Both the position numbers and the translations under genes were made by a program. The notes beneath the pieces were generated by a model. It saw only the letters and a program-made list of their open reading frames with translations. It was not told the DNA's origin and made no database searches. Below are positions 54,856-63,914 of a stretch of 64,000 bases of DNA, one piece after another. Origin of the DNA: Streptomyces sp. SUK 48 (lineage in GTDB: Bacteria > Actinomycetota > Actinomycetes > Streptomycetales > Streptomycetaceae); the NCBI RefSeq assembly GCF_009650765.1, contig NZ_CP045740.1, forward strand, positions 2,294,001 through 2,358,000. The letters are read 5' to 3'. Position 1 is the stretch's first letter. Every line of letters starts with the position of its first letter.

Positions 54856-56814
54856 TTACGGGTGCAGGGGGTTGGCGATGGTGACGTACACGGACTGGGT
54901 GTCGACCGGGCCGACGAGTTCGTCCAGGCCGTGCAGCCGGGTCAGCAGGTTGGCCTTGCAGCGTAGGACGGGTGAGTCGAGCAGCCGGGCGGGCAGGGGG
55001 GTGCGCAGGGCCGCGGGGCCGGTGGCGAGGTGGGTGAGGAAGCGGCGGAAGGCGGCGAGCAGCAGGCGTTCGTCGGCGAGGCGCTGGGAGCCGAGGGCGC
55101 CGATCAGGCCGAGGACGTTGTTGACGGCGAGGTAGTAGGCGAAGCGTTCGTCGGTGACCTCGTCGGGGACGAAGGTGTCGCTGTGCGCGCCGATGCCGGG
55201 CAGCCGGGCGTCGAGTTCGGCGCGGCGGGAGGCGCGGAAGTAGTAGCCCTGGTTGTCCCGGTAGCGCCCGCCCCGGGGCCAGCCGTCGTGGTCGAGCAGG
55301 ACGAGGGTGTTCTGCTGGTGCGCTTCGAGGGCGATGCCGGCCTCGGCGTCCAGCCAGAGAACGGGGCGTACGACCTGCTCCAGGTAGCGCAGGAACCACT
55401 CCGTGGCGACGGCGGCGACGGGACGGCCGGTGCGGGCCGCGAGCCGGGCGACGAGCAGCGCGAGCCGGGAGCGCACGGGCGGGACGGGGGCGCCGGTGGT
55501 CGCGGGATCGGGGAGGGCCGGGCCGCCGGGAAGGGGAGCGATGCCGGGAGCCGTGGCGGAGGCGGTGGCGGAGGCGTCGGTGAGCGGCCGGGGCGCGATC
55601 AGTCCCGCGAGGCAGCCCGCGTCATCGGCCGGGGTGAAGGGGTTGTGCCGGATCATCACGTCGAGGCCGGGCACCGGGCGCCCGTCCGGGTCGTCCACGG
55701 CGAGCCAGGCCGGGTCGCGCACGATGTCGAAGCCGGGGTGGGCGGCCTGCCACTGTTTGAACAGTCCCGCGCGCAGCAGCCGGTGCACCTCGACGCCGCG
55801 CCGCAGTTCCTTGCGCAGGTTCTCCCGGCGGGAGTTGGTGATGCGCAGGCCCAGCGACAGCTTGAGCATCGCGGGGGCGCCGGAGCGGTAGACGGTGCGC
55901 ACGGAGGAGGTGGGGTGCCAGGCGGGGCCGCCCGGGCCGAGGTCCCTGAGGAGGCCCGCGTCGAGCAGCGCGGCGACGGGGGCGCGGTGCCGTACCTCCC
56001 GGGCCTGCCAGGGGTGCAGCGGGAGGGCGGTGTATCCGTCGGGCAGGGTCAGGGTGGTGGCCGCCAGGTGCCGGATGAGCTGGTCGGCGGGGACGAGGCG
56101 GCCGCGCTCGGTCCAGGCGGAGTCGGTGGCGAGCAGCCGGGGGGCCACGGCCAGCCAGTGCAGCGGGAAGGCGCCGCGCGACTCCGGTGAGCAGAGGGCG
56201 GCTTCGGCCTCGGTCAGGCCCTCGCGGCTCTTGGGGGTGGGATGCAGGGGGTGGCCGAGGAGGAGGGCCTGTTCGGCGCCGAGGAAGAGGTCGGGGCCGT
56301 CGGCGGGGCGGGCGCGCCGGTCGCGGATGAAGACGGCGGTACGGCGGAGGGAGTCGGCGACCCGGGCCACGAGGTCGCCGTCGTCGTCGCCCCCGCTCTC
56401 CCGGGTGAGCAGCGCCGCGAGGGTGACGGCGTCGACGGACGGCGCGGTCTCGGGCGCGTCGGCGAACCGGGGCGGCCCGAAGCGGTGCCAGCCGGCCGGG
56501 GACCAGTACCGGACCGGGACGAGCAGACAGGTGCCGGTGGCGGGCAGCACGATGCGCAGGGTGCCGGTCGCCGGGGCGCGCAGGCCGGTCTCGCGCACCC
56601 AGCAGCGCAGCAGGTTCTCCACGGCGGCGGCTCGCGCCGCGGCCGAGGCGTCGGGATCGTCCAGCGGCTCCGCGCCGGTCTCGGTCCACCGGCCCGGGTC
56701 CACGATCCGCCGGCGCTGCTGCGGGACCGCCTCGACGAAGGGCGCGCCGGTCCCGGGCGCCCCGTGCTCGTCGGGGCCGCCGAGGGGGCCGTCGGGTGTG
56801 GGGGTGGCGTTCAA
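54856..56814 (-). CDS. NIS siderophore synthetase (IucA/IucC family)
   Basis: 652 residues. NRPS-independent synthetases use ATP to condense citrate or another acid with amines. Family motifs: LPLHPWQAREVRH, WHPTSSVRTVY, KLSLGLRITNSRREN, EAHQQNTLVLLDHDG and YRDNQGYYFRAS. A disordered insertion of about 50 residues (Pro/Ala/Thr) lies near 400-450. TTG at 56814 is favoured because GAGGAG lies 6 bases upstream. In an operon with the aminotransferase (431 bp above) and GNAT gene. Confidence 0.93.
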   Translation of the reverse strand: MNATPTPDGPLGGPDEHGAPGTGAPFVEAVPQQRRRIVDPGRWTETGAEPLDDPDASAAARAAAVENLLRCWVRETGLRAPATGTLRIVLPATGTCLLVPVRYWSPAGWHRFGPPRFADAPETAPSVDAVTLAALLTRESGGDDDGDLVARVADSLRRTAVFIRDRRARPADGPDLFLGAEQALLLGHPLHPTPKSREGLTEAEAALCSPESRGAFPLHWLAVAPRLLATDSAWTERGRLVPADQLIRHLAATTLTLPDGYTALPLHPWQAREVRHRAPVAALLDAGLLRDLGPGGPAWHPTSSVRTVYRSGAPAMLKLSLGLRITNSRRENLRKELRRGVEVHRLLRAGLFKQWQAAHPGFDIVRDPAWLAVDDPDGRPVPGLDVMIRHNPFTPADDAGCLAGLIAPRPLTDASATASATAPGIAPLPGGPALPDPATTGAPVPPVRSRLALLVARLAARTGRPVAAVATEWFLRYLEQVVRPVLWLDAEAGIALEAHQQNTLVLLDHDGWPRGGRYRDNQGYYFRASRRAELDARLPGIGAHSDTFVPDEVTDERFAYYLAVNNVLGLIGALGSQRLADERLLLAAFRRFLTHLATGPAALRTPLPARLLDSPVLRCKANLLTRLHGLDELVGPVDTQSVYVTIANPLHP

Positions 56815-57245
56815 GACGGCTCCTCGGGAGGTGTGCGGGGCCGGGGCGACGGGGCCCGGTTCGGCGGGGTCGGGGAGGGCGGCGGCTCTGGGCAAGGGGG
56901 GCGGCGGCTCTGCGGAAGAGGGGGCTTCATGTCGGCCGCCGACCGCCCTCGGGCCTCGGCGGCGGGGTGGAGGGGAGGGGGCGGGGCGGCGACGGGGGAC
57001 GGGAGCGGAAGGGGCGAGGCGGTATGGGAGCGGGAGGGGCGAGGCGGGTACGGCGGTACGGCGTGGACCCGTGCCCGTGCGGCGGTGGTCGGAGGCGGTC
57101 GCTGTGCACGGGTGGCGGCCCGGGGTCGTCGGCGGTCTCGCGGGGCGGTCGGTCGGGGTGGCCGGGACAGCCGGGCTGGGCATGAGGGGGCGGCGGGGAA
57201 GGCCGGGCGGAAGGAGGGGGCGGCCGGGTGCGGCGGCCCCTCCGG
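56815..57245. other. 431-bp G-rich spacer inside the siderophore operon
   Basis: The plus strand is extremely G-rich (many runs of three to five G), giving strong strand asymmetry and possible G-quadruplexes. Frames are open by composition, including a 132-codon Pro-rich one, but none has a convincing start or similarity. No promoter was recognised. Confidence 0.45.
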
Positions 57246-58838
57246 TCAGTCCGTGCCCACGCCCGTATCCGCGCCCATGCCCGTACCCGTACCCGGGTCG
57301 TGTTCGGGTGCGCCGTGGGGGCCATGCCTCTCGTCGGCCCGGGCCACCGCCGCCACCGCGTCCGTCAGCCGGTCCAGTACGGCCGCGGTCTGCTCGTCGC
57401 TGATCGTCAGCGGTGGCAGCAGCCGGACCACCGAGGAGTGCCGGCCGCCGAGCTCCACGATGAGCCCCCGCCGCAGGCACTCGCGCTGGACGGCGGCGGC
57501 GAGTCCGGGAGCGGCGGGACGAGGAGCGCGGGAGGGCGCGGCGCCGGGATCGCGGGCACCGGGCCGCATCTCGAAGGGCGCGGCACCGGGGTCGTACACC
57601 GAGCGCTCCTCGCCGGAAGGCACCGCGTCGAGGCCGTCGGGCTCCGGCCTCCCGCCCCGGCCGGACGCGGAGGGCCCGTCACCGGCCGCCGGCGCCCCCG
57701 GCTCCACCAGTTCCAGCCCGATCATCAGCCCTCGCCCCCGCACCTCCCCCACGCACGCCAACCCCTCGAGGTCCGACCGCAGTTGCTCCATCATGCGCGT
57801 CCCGAGCCGGGCCGCGCGCTCCGCCAGCCCGTTCTCCCGGACGTACGCGAGCGTCGCCGTGCCCGCGGCCATCGCGAGCTGGTTGCCGCGGAACGTGCCT
57901 GCGTGGGCGCCCGGTTGCCAGACGTCGAGGTCGTCGCGGTAGACGATGACGGCCAGCGGGAGGCTGCCGCCGATGGCCTTGGAGAGGACCATGACATCGG
58001 GGGTGATGCCGCTGTGGTCGACGGCCCAGAAGGCGCCGGTGCGGCCGACGCCGGTCTGCACCTCGTCGGCGATCAGCGGGATCGCGCGGTCCGCGGTGAG
58101 GCGGCGCATCCGGCGCAGCCAGTCGTCCGGGGCCGGGAGCACCCCGCCCTCGCCCTGCACCGGTTCGAGGATCATCCCGGCGGGCAGCGGCACCCCGGAC
58201 TTGGGGTCGTCGAGCAGTGACTCGGTCCACCGGACGCCGAGTTCGGCGCCGCGCGGGCCGCCGACGCCGAAGGGACAGCGGTAGTCCTGCGGATAGGGCA
58301 GGCGGGCGGCCTGGACCTCGGGCGCGCCCCCGGAGACGGCCAGCGCGCCCGCCGTCATGCCGTGGTACGCGCCGGTGAAGGCGAGGACCCCGGTGCGGCC
58401 GGTCGCGGCCCGGACCAGTTTGAGGGCGGCCTCGACGGCGTCCGTGCCGGCCGGTCCGCAGAACTGCACCCGCGCCCGCCCGGCGAGACCCGGCGGAAGG
58501 GTGCGGAACAGCTCGGTGATGAACGCGTCCTTGACCGGGGTCGCGAGGTCGAGGACCGACAACGGGGCGCCGGAGTCCAGGACTCGGCGCACGGCCGCCA
58601 GGACCACCGGATGGTTGTGGCCGAGCGCGAGCGTGCCCGCGCCGGACAGGCAGTCCAGATAGCGGCGGCCGTCCGCGCCCTCGATGGTCAGCCCGCGCGC
58701 CCGCACGGGCACGATGGGCAGGGCCCGCGCGTAGGTGCGCGCCGAGGACTCGCGCGCCGACTGGCGCCGCAGGATCCCCTCGTGCACGGCACCCGCCGGC
58801 CCGTGTGCTTCTTCCGCCAACGACTCGGTCACGGCCAC
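57246..58838 (-). CDS. Diaminobutyrate-2-oxoglutarate aminotransferase-like enzyme
   Basis: 530 residues, class III PLP aminotransferase. The PLP lysine is in VLSKAIGGSLPLAV, Asp in IADEVQTGVGRTG, and GTFRGNQLA is conserved. It resembles RhbA/DABA aminotransferases that make 2,4-diaminobutyrate for siderophores or ectoine. It is longer than the usual 420-470 residues because of a low-complexity insertion (about 370-430, Pro/Gly/Ala-rich) before LAAAVQRECLRRGLIVELGGR and a Gly/Thr-rich C-terminal tail. GTG at 58838. First gene of the siderophore operon; no iron box was seen upstream. Confidence 0.92.
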   Translation of the reverse strand: MAVTESLAEEAHGPAGAVHEGILRRQSARESSARTYARALPIVPVRARGLTIEGADGRRYLDCLSGAGTLALGHNHPVVLAAVRRVLDSGAPLSVLDLATPVKDAFITELFRTLPPGLAGRARVQFCGPAGTDAVEAALKLVRAATGRTGVLAFTGAYHGMTAGALAVSGGAPEVQAARLPYPQDYRCPFGVGGPRGAELGVRWTESLLDDPKSGVPLPAGMILEPVQGEGGVLPAPDDWLRRMRRLTADRAIPLIADEVQTGVGRTGAFWAVDHSGITPDVMVLSKAIGGSLPLAVIVYRDDLDVWQPGAHAGTFRGNQLAMAAGTATLAYVRENGLAERAARLGTRMMEQLRSDLEGLACVGEVRGRGLMIGLELVEPGAPAAGDGPSASGRGGRPEPDGLDAVPSGEERSVYDPGAAPFEMRPGARDPGAAPSRAPRPAAPGLAAAVQRECLRRGLIVELGGRHSSVVRLLPPLTISDEQTAAVLDRLTDAVAAVARADERHGPHGAPEHDPGTGTGMGADTGVGTD

Positions 58839-59145
58839 GGCTGGCTGTCCTCCCGCTGTAAACAGGCGAGTTGATCCACGGGGACCAAGGACAGGCAGCG
58901 GGCCCCCCGCCGCCTACAACCGCTCACCGGGCGCCGGGGTCACGGCCTCGCCCCGGATCGATGTGCCGGTCCGCGCGCCGCTCGTAGCGAAACCGTTGCC
59001 GTACCGGCAAAAGTCGAGGCTGCCGACCGCATAGGGTGTGATGCCGTTCCGAAAGGTCATGACACCGGCCCGAACTCTCCCCGAGGGGGCCGCCGGTGTC
59101 CTGGCCGCGCGCCGAAGTTCCGTCATCACACGGGGAGTCACGAGC
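58839..59145. promoter_or_regulatory. Divergent promoter gap of the siderophore operon and secreted protease
   Basis: The 307-bp gap contains TGTAAACA (about 58857-58864), an 8-bp near-palindromic element upstream of the aminotransferase. No match to the iron-box consensus TTAGGTTAGGCTAACCTAA was found by eye. Confidence 0.35.
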
Positions 59146-60369
59146 ATGCGATCCATACGGCCGTCGTCCACCGACCGGCGAGGAGGGGGCACCCGCCGCG
59201 CCTCGACCTCGCTGGCGGCGGTCGCCCTCGCCTCGGCGCTGGCGCTGACCGCCACCGCCTGCAACGGCGACGACCAGGCCGACGGCAAGCCGTCCGCCTC
59301 CGCCGCCGCGGCCGGCACCGGCGACGGAAAGATCAAGATCCCGGAGGATGTGCGCCAGAAGCTCAGGGAGCACGGGATCGACGTCGACAAGTGGAAGAAC
59401 GGCGCCTGGAAGGACTGGAACCGCAAGGACTGGCTGCGCCAGGCCAACGACTTCATCAACCCGATCATCAAGGGCCTGTGGGACCCGGACCGGATGCGGC
59501 ACGCGAACGACCCGGACAAGGGCGTCGACGACAACGACATCTCGGGCGACCAGGGCGTGACCGACCCGACGCCGCAGCCGGTGAAGGCGCTGCGGGTCGC
59601 GGCGCCTTACCACGCCAACGCGGCCGCCTCCGGCAAGGTGTTCTTCGACTCCCCCGAGGGCCACATGGTCTGCTCGGGCACGGTCGTGGAGGACCCCGCG
59701 CACCCGGGCAAGTCCAACCTCGTGTGGACGGCGGGCCACTGTGTGCACGCCGGCAAGAGCGGCGGCTGGTACCGCAACCTCGCCTTCGTGCCGTCGTACA
59801 ACAACGCGGCCCAGTCGGTCGACCGGCTCCAGCACGCCGCCCGGGAGCAGATCGCCCCGTACGGCGTCTGGTGGGCGGACGCGGCGCAGACCTCCCAGCA
59901 GTGGATCGACAAGGGCGGCGAGACCGGTGGTGACGGGGCGCCGTACGACTTCGCGGTCATCCATGTGACGCCGGAGCAGGGCACCGGCGGCAAGTCGCTG
60001 GAGGAGACGGTCGGCGGCGCGCTGCCGGTGGACTTCGACGCGCCGGCCGTGGCGAAGGTGACGCGCATGACGGCCTCGGGCTACCCGGCGGCGCCGCCGT
60101 ACGACGGCCAGCTGCTGTACCAGTGCCAGGACAAGCCGGGCCGGCTGTCGATGGACCGGGCCGCCCCGACGATGTACCGGATCGGCTGCACCATGACCGG
60201 TGGCGCCTCCGGCGGCGGCTGGGTGGAGACCGGTGCGGACGGCAAGCCGGCGCTGGTGTCCAACACCTCGATCGGCCCGGTGTCGTCCGGCTGGCTGGCG
60301 GGTCCCCGCTTCGGCGACGTGGCCAAGGGCGTGTACAAGTCGGTCAGCGACAAGTTCGCCGGGCGGTAG
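59146..60369 (+). CDS. Secreted trypsin-like/V8-type serine protease, possible lipoprotein
   Basis: 407 residues. The signal peptide ends LTATAC (Cys36 could be lipidated), followed by an Ala/Ser-rich linker and a helical pro-region with repeated Trp/Lys (KWKNGAWKDWNRKDWLRQAN). The protease domain has VWTAGHC (His), PYDFAVIHV (Asp) and TMTGGASGGGW (Ser). ATG at 59146 has GGGAG upstream. It probably acts at the cell surface. Divergent from the siderophore operon. Confidence 0.9.
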   Translation: MRSIRPSSTDRRGGGTRRASTSLAAVALASALALTATACNGDDQADGKPSASAAAAGTGDGKIKIPEDVRQKLREHGIDVDKWKNGAWKDWNRKDWLRQANDFINPIIKGLWDPDRMRHANDPDKGVDDNDISGDQGVTDPTPQPVKALRVAAPYHANAAASGKVFFDSPEGHMVCSGTVVEDPAHPGKSNLVWTAGHCVHAGKSGGWYRNLAFVPSYNNAAQSVDRLQHAAREQIAPYGVWWADAAQTSQQWIDKGGETGGDGAPYDFAVIHVTPEQGTGGKSLEETVGGALPVDFDAPAVAKVTRMTASGYPAAPPYDGQLLYQCQDKPGRLSMDRAAPTMYRIGCTMTGGASGGGWVETGADGKPALVSNTSIGPVSSGWLAGPRFGDVAKGVYKSVSDKFAGR

Positions 60370-60396
60370 TCCCCGTAGGACCAGACCTCGCAAGGC

Positions 60397-60444
60397 CAGT
60401 CCTTGTAGAGCCCAGTCCTTGTAGGGCCCAGTCCTCGTAGGCCC
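60397..60444. repeat. 16-bp tandem repeat, three copies
   Basis: CAGTCCT(T/C)GTAG begins at 60397, 60413 and 60429, a 16-bp period, just beyond the protease stop. Confidence 0.7.
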
Positions 60445-60489
60445 CTGCGGCGCTCGTAGGACCGTACGACCGTAAGCCTGTACGACGGC

Positions 60490-60524
60490 GAAGGCCCGCC
60501 GCCCCGAGGGGGTGGCGGGCCTTC
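60490..60524. terminator. Bidirectional intrinsic terminator
   Basis: A 16-bp stem (60490-60505 with 60509-60524, GAAGGCCCGCCGCCCC and its near-complement) and a GAG loop, between the convergent protease and hflX genes. Confidence 0.8.
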
Positions 60525-60537
60525 GTGCTGCCGTGGG

Positions 60538-62028
60538 TCAGGCCGCGGAGACCGGCGTGTACGGCGCCAGGTCCGCCGCCAGTTCCTCGTGCACCCGGAC
60601 CTTGAGCAGGGTGCCCTCCGCGGTGTGCTCCTCGGAGATCACCTCGCCCTCGGTGTGGGCGCGCGCGACCAGCTTGCCGTGGGTGTACGGCACCAGCGCC
60701 TCGACCTCGACCTCGGGGCGCGGCAGCTCCTCGTCGATGAGCGCGAGCAGTTCGGCGATGCCCTGGCCGGTGCGGGCCGAGACCGCGATGGAGCGCTTCT
60801 CGACGCGCAGCAGCCGCTGGAGGACCAGCGGGTCGGCCGCGTCCGCCTTGTTGATCACGACGATCTCGGGCACGCCGGTGGCGCCGACGTCCCGGATGAC
60901 CTCGCGCACGGCGGCGAGCTGCTCCTCGGGGACCGGGTGCGAGCCGTCCACCACGTGCAGGATCAGGTCGGAGTCGCCGACCTCCTCCATGGTGGAGCGG
61001 AACGCCTCGACCAGGTGGTGGGGAAGGTGCCGGACGAAGCCGACGGTGTCCGCCAGGGTGTACAGCCGGCCGCTCGGGGTCTCCGCCCGGCGCACGGTCG
61101 GGTCCAGGGTCGCGAACAGCGCGTTCTCGACCAGGACGCCCGCGCCGGTGAGCCGGTTGAGCAGGGAGGACTTGCCGGCGTTGGTGTAACCGGCGATGGC
61201 GACGGAGGGCACCTTGTTCCGGCGGCGCTCCTGGCGCTTGATCTCGCGGCCGGTCTTCATGTCCGCGATCTCCCGGCGCATCTTCGCCATCTTCTCGCGG
61301 ATGCGGCGCCGGTCCGTCTCGATCTTGGTCTCACCGGGACCACGCGTGGCGAGGCCGCCGCGACCGCCACCCATCTGCCGGGACAGCGACTGGCCCCAGC
61401 CGCGCAGCCTGGGCAGCATGTACTGCATCTGGGCGAGCGCGACCTGCGCCTTGCCCTCCCGGGACTTGGCGTGCTGGGCGAAGATGTCCAGGATCAGGGC
61501 GGTGCGGTCGATGACCTTGACCTTGACGACGTCCTCCAGCTGGATCAGCTGGCCGGGGCTCAGTTCACCGTCGCAGATCACGGTGTCCGCGCCCGTCTCC
61601 ATGACGATGTCACGCAGCTCCAGGGCCTTGCCGGAGCCGATGTAGGTGGCCGCGTCGGGCTTGTCGCGGCGCTGGATGACGCCGTCGAGCACGAGGGCGC
61701 CCGCCGTCTCCGCGAGGGCGGCCAGCTCCGCGAGGGAGTTGTCCGCGTCCTGCACGGTGCCGGTGGTCCACACGCCGACGAGCACGACCCGCTCCAGGCG
61801 GAGCTGGCGGTACTCGACCTCGGTGACGTCCTCCAGCTCGGTGGACAGACCCACCACGCGGCGCAGGGCCGCGCGCTCGGAGCGGTCGAACTGCTCGCCG
61901 TCCCGCTCTCCGTCGATCTCGTGGCTCCAGGCGACGTCCTCTTCCATCAGGGCATCGGCCCGAAGACCCTCGGGGTAGGCGTGCGCCGTGCGCTTGGCGT
62001 CCTGGGAAGGGGAAGAAGAGGAGGTCAT
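60538..62028 (-). CDS. hflX: HflX ribosome-associated GTPase
   Basis: 496 residues. The HflX N-terminal domain is followed by the linker RLRGWGQSLSRQMGGGRGGLATRGPGE. The G domain has G1 GYTNAGKSS, DTVGFVRHLP and NKAD. It splits or rescues stalled ribosomes under stress. ATG at 62028 follows AAGGATCC; an upstream in-frame extension has no similarity. Confidence 0.95.
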   Translation of the reverse strand: MTSSSSPSQDAKRTAHAYPEGLRADALMEEDVAWSHEIDGERDGEQFDRSERAALRRVVGLSTELEDVTEVEYRQLRLERVVLVGVWTTGTVQDADNSLAELAALAETAGALVLDGVIQRRDKPDAATYIGSGKALELRDIVMETGADTVICDGELSPGQLIQLEDVVKVKVIDRTALILDIFAQHAKSREGKAQVALAQMQYMLPRLRGWGQSLSRQMGGGRGGLATRGPGETKIETDRRRIREKMAKMRREIADMKTGREIKRQERRRNKVPSVAIAGYTNAGKSSLLNRLTGAGVLVENALFATLDPTVRRAETPSGRLYTLADTVGFVRHLPHHLVEAFRSTMEEVGDSDLILHVVDGSHPVPEEQLAAVREVIRDVGATGVPEIVVINKADAADPLVLQRLLRVEKRSIAVSARTGQGIAELLALIDEELPRPEVEVEALVPYTHGKLVARAHTEGEVISEEHTAEGTLLKVRVHEELAADLAPYTPVSAA

Positions 62029-62251
62029 TGGATCCTTACGTCGATGGGAGTGCCGTGCCGGCGTCGGTACGGGGGCCCGGCCGGGCCGCTCGTCATGGTC
62101 AACGCTCGGGTACCCCGGGAGATTCCCGTGTCCCGCGCGGCGCCGACCCGAAGATGGTCGCACGAGGCGGCGCGCCGCGTCACCGTGTTAACGCGGGGCC
62201 GGGGCGGGGCCGCCGCCCCCGATTTCCGGGTCCGGGGCGCCGCCCGCCCGC

Positions 62252-63802
62252 TCACCTGCGGGCCGGCCGCTTGGCCGGCTTCGCGGCCTTCGCGGGCGCG
62301 TCGGCCGGTTTCCAGTCCGGGTGGCCCGGCATCGGCGGGGTCTTCTCGCCGTACAGCCAGCCGTGCAGGAAGCCGCCGAGGTCCCGGCCGGCGACCTGGG
62401 AGGCGAGGGCGATGTAGTCGTCGGTGGAGGCGTTGGCGTCGCGGTGGTCGCGGACCCAGAGCCGCTCCAGGCGTTCGAAGGCCGGGCGGCCGATCTCCTG
62501 CCGCAGGGCGTAGAGGGCGAGCGCCGCGCCGTCGTAGACGCTCGGCCGGAAGATGCTGATCTTCTGGCCGGCCTCGGGCAGCTTGGGCAGGGCGGGCGGT
62601 CCGCCGGAGGCGCGCCAGCCGTCGGAGGCGGCGTAGGCGGCCTTCATCCGGTCGACCATCGGCTGGTGGCCCTTCTCCTCCGCGTACAGGGACTCGTACC
62701 AGGTCGCGTGTCCCTCGTTCAGCCATACGTCGGACCAGGAGGCGGGGCTGACGCTGTCGCCGAACCACTGGTGGGACAGCTCGTGCACCATGACCGACTC
62801 GACGTACCACTTGGGGTAGGCGGGCTCGGTGAACAGCCTCTTCTCGAAGAGCGAGAGGGTCTGCGTCTCCAGTTCGAAGCCGGTGGTGGCGTTCGCCATG
62901 ATCACGCCGTACGTCTCGAACGGGTACGCGCCGACCTTGCTCTCCATCCAGGCGATCTGGTCGGGCGTCTTGGCGAGCCAGGGCTCGAGGGTCTTGAGGT
63001 CGGCGCTGGGGACGACGTCGCGCAGGGGCAGCCCGTGCGGGCCCTCGCGGCGCGGCACGGCGGAGCGGCCGATGGAGACCTGGGCCAGCTCGGTGGCCAT
63101 GGGGTGCTCGGTGCGATAGGTCCAGGTGGTGTCGGAGCCGGTGCGCTCGCGGCCGGTCGGCAGGCCGTTGGCGACCACGGTGTAGGCGTTCGGCGCGGTG
63201 ACCCGGAAGGTGAACATCGCCTTGTCCAAGGGGTGGTCGTTGCACGGGAAGACCAGGTGGGCGGCGTCGGCCTGGTTCGCCATGACGAGGCCGTCGGTGG
63301 TGGGCACCCAGCCGCCGTCGCCCTTCTGGTCGCCTGCGGGCCTCGGGTCGCTGGTGTGCCGCACGGTGATCCGGACCCAGTCGCCCCGGCGCAGGCGCTG
63401 GACGGGGGTGACGACCAGGTCCTCGCCGGCGCTGGCGAACTCCGCCGGGACTCCGTCGACCGCGACGGAGCGGACGGTGCCGCGCGCGAAGTCCAGGTTG
63501 AGGCGGTCCAGGTCGGCGGTGACCCAGGCGTCGATGGTGGTGACGGCCTGGAGCGGCTTGTCGTCGGTGCCCGGGTAGGTGAGATCCACGTCGTACGACG
63601 CGACGTCGTAGCCGGGGTTGCCCAGCGTCGGGTACAGCCGGTCGCCGATGCCGAGCGGCACGGGCGGGGCGGCGGCGCCGAGCAGGCACAGCGAGCAGAC
63701 GGAGGCGGCGGAGGCGAGCAGGACGGCCTTGCGGCGGCGGGGGGCCGTCCGCTGCCGGGGGGCGGGGGCAGAGGTGGCCCGGTGGCGGGGGTTGAGCGGC
63801 AT
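62252..63802 (-). CDS. Secreted M1-family metallopeptidase
   Basis: 516 residues. The signal peptide (basic N-terminus, hydrophobic 27-45) precedes an M1 domain with zinc motif VMVHELSHQWFGD and the distal Glu in WLNEGHATW. The usual GAMEN exopeptidase motif is replaced by GFELETQ, as in an actinobacterial subgroup. The C-terminal domain is short, and the tail is Lys/Ala-rich (KAAKPAKRPARR). Probably a surface aminopeptidase. Confidence 0.93.
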   Translation of the reverse strand: MPLNPRHRATSAPAPRQRTAPRRRKAVLLASAASVCSLCLLGAAAPPVPLGIGDRLYPTLGNPGYDVASYDVDLTYPGTDDKPLQAVTTIDAWVTADLDRLNLDFARGTVRSVAVDGVPAEFASAGEDLVVTPVQRLRRGDWVRITVRHTSDPRPAGDQKGDGGWVPTTDGLVMANQADAAHLVFPCNDHPLDKAMFTFRVTAPNAYTVVANGLPTGRERTGSDTTWTYRTEHPMATELAQVSIGRSAVPRREGPHGLPLRDVVPSADLKTLEPWLAKTPDQIAWMESKVGAYPFETYGVIMANATTGFELETQTLSLFEKRLFTEPAYPKWYVESVMVHELSHQWFGDSVSPASWSDVWLNEGHATWYESLYAEEKGHQPMVDRMKAAYAASDGWRASGGPPALPKLPEAGQKISIFRPSVYDGAALALYALRQEIGRPAFERLERLWVRDHRDANASTDDYIALASQVAGRDLGGFLHGWLYGEKTPPMPGHPDWKPADAPAKAAKPAKRPARR

Positions 63803-63914
63803 GGACCACCGCTACCAGCGCCCGCCCGCCGTACGGCGACGACGCGCGCCCGGCCCACCCGAACGGATTGCCCGCGGTGAGCGGGGCGCGGGAACGCGCG
63901 GCCCGGCGGGGCCG

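Noticed and set aside
56927..57325. Pro/Arg-rich 132-codon frame between the siderophore genes
   Set aside because: Low-complexity product of a G-rich strand, partly overlapping the aminotransferase 3' end; no similarity or start signal.
58839..58960. Iron box upstream of the siderophore operon
   Set aside because: Searched by eye on both strands; nothing close to the iron-box consensus was found.
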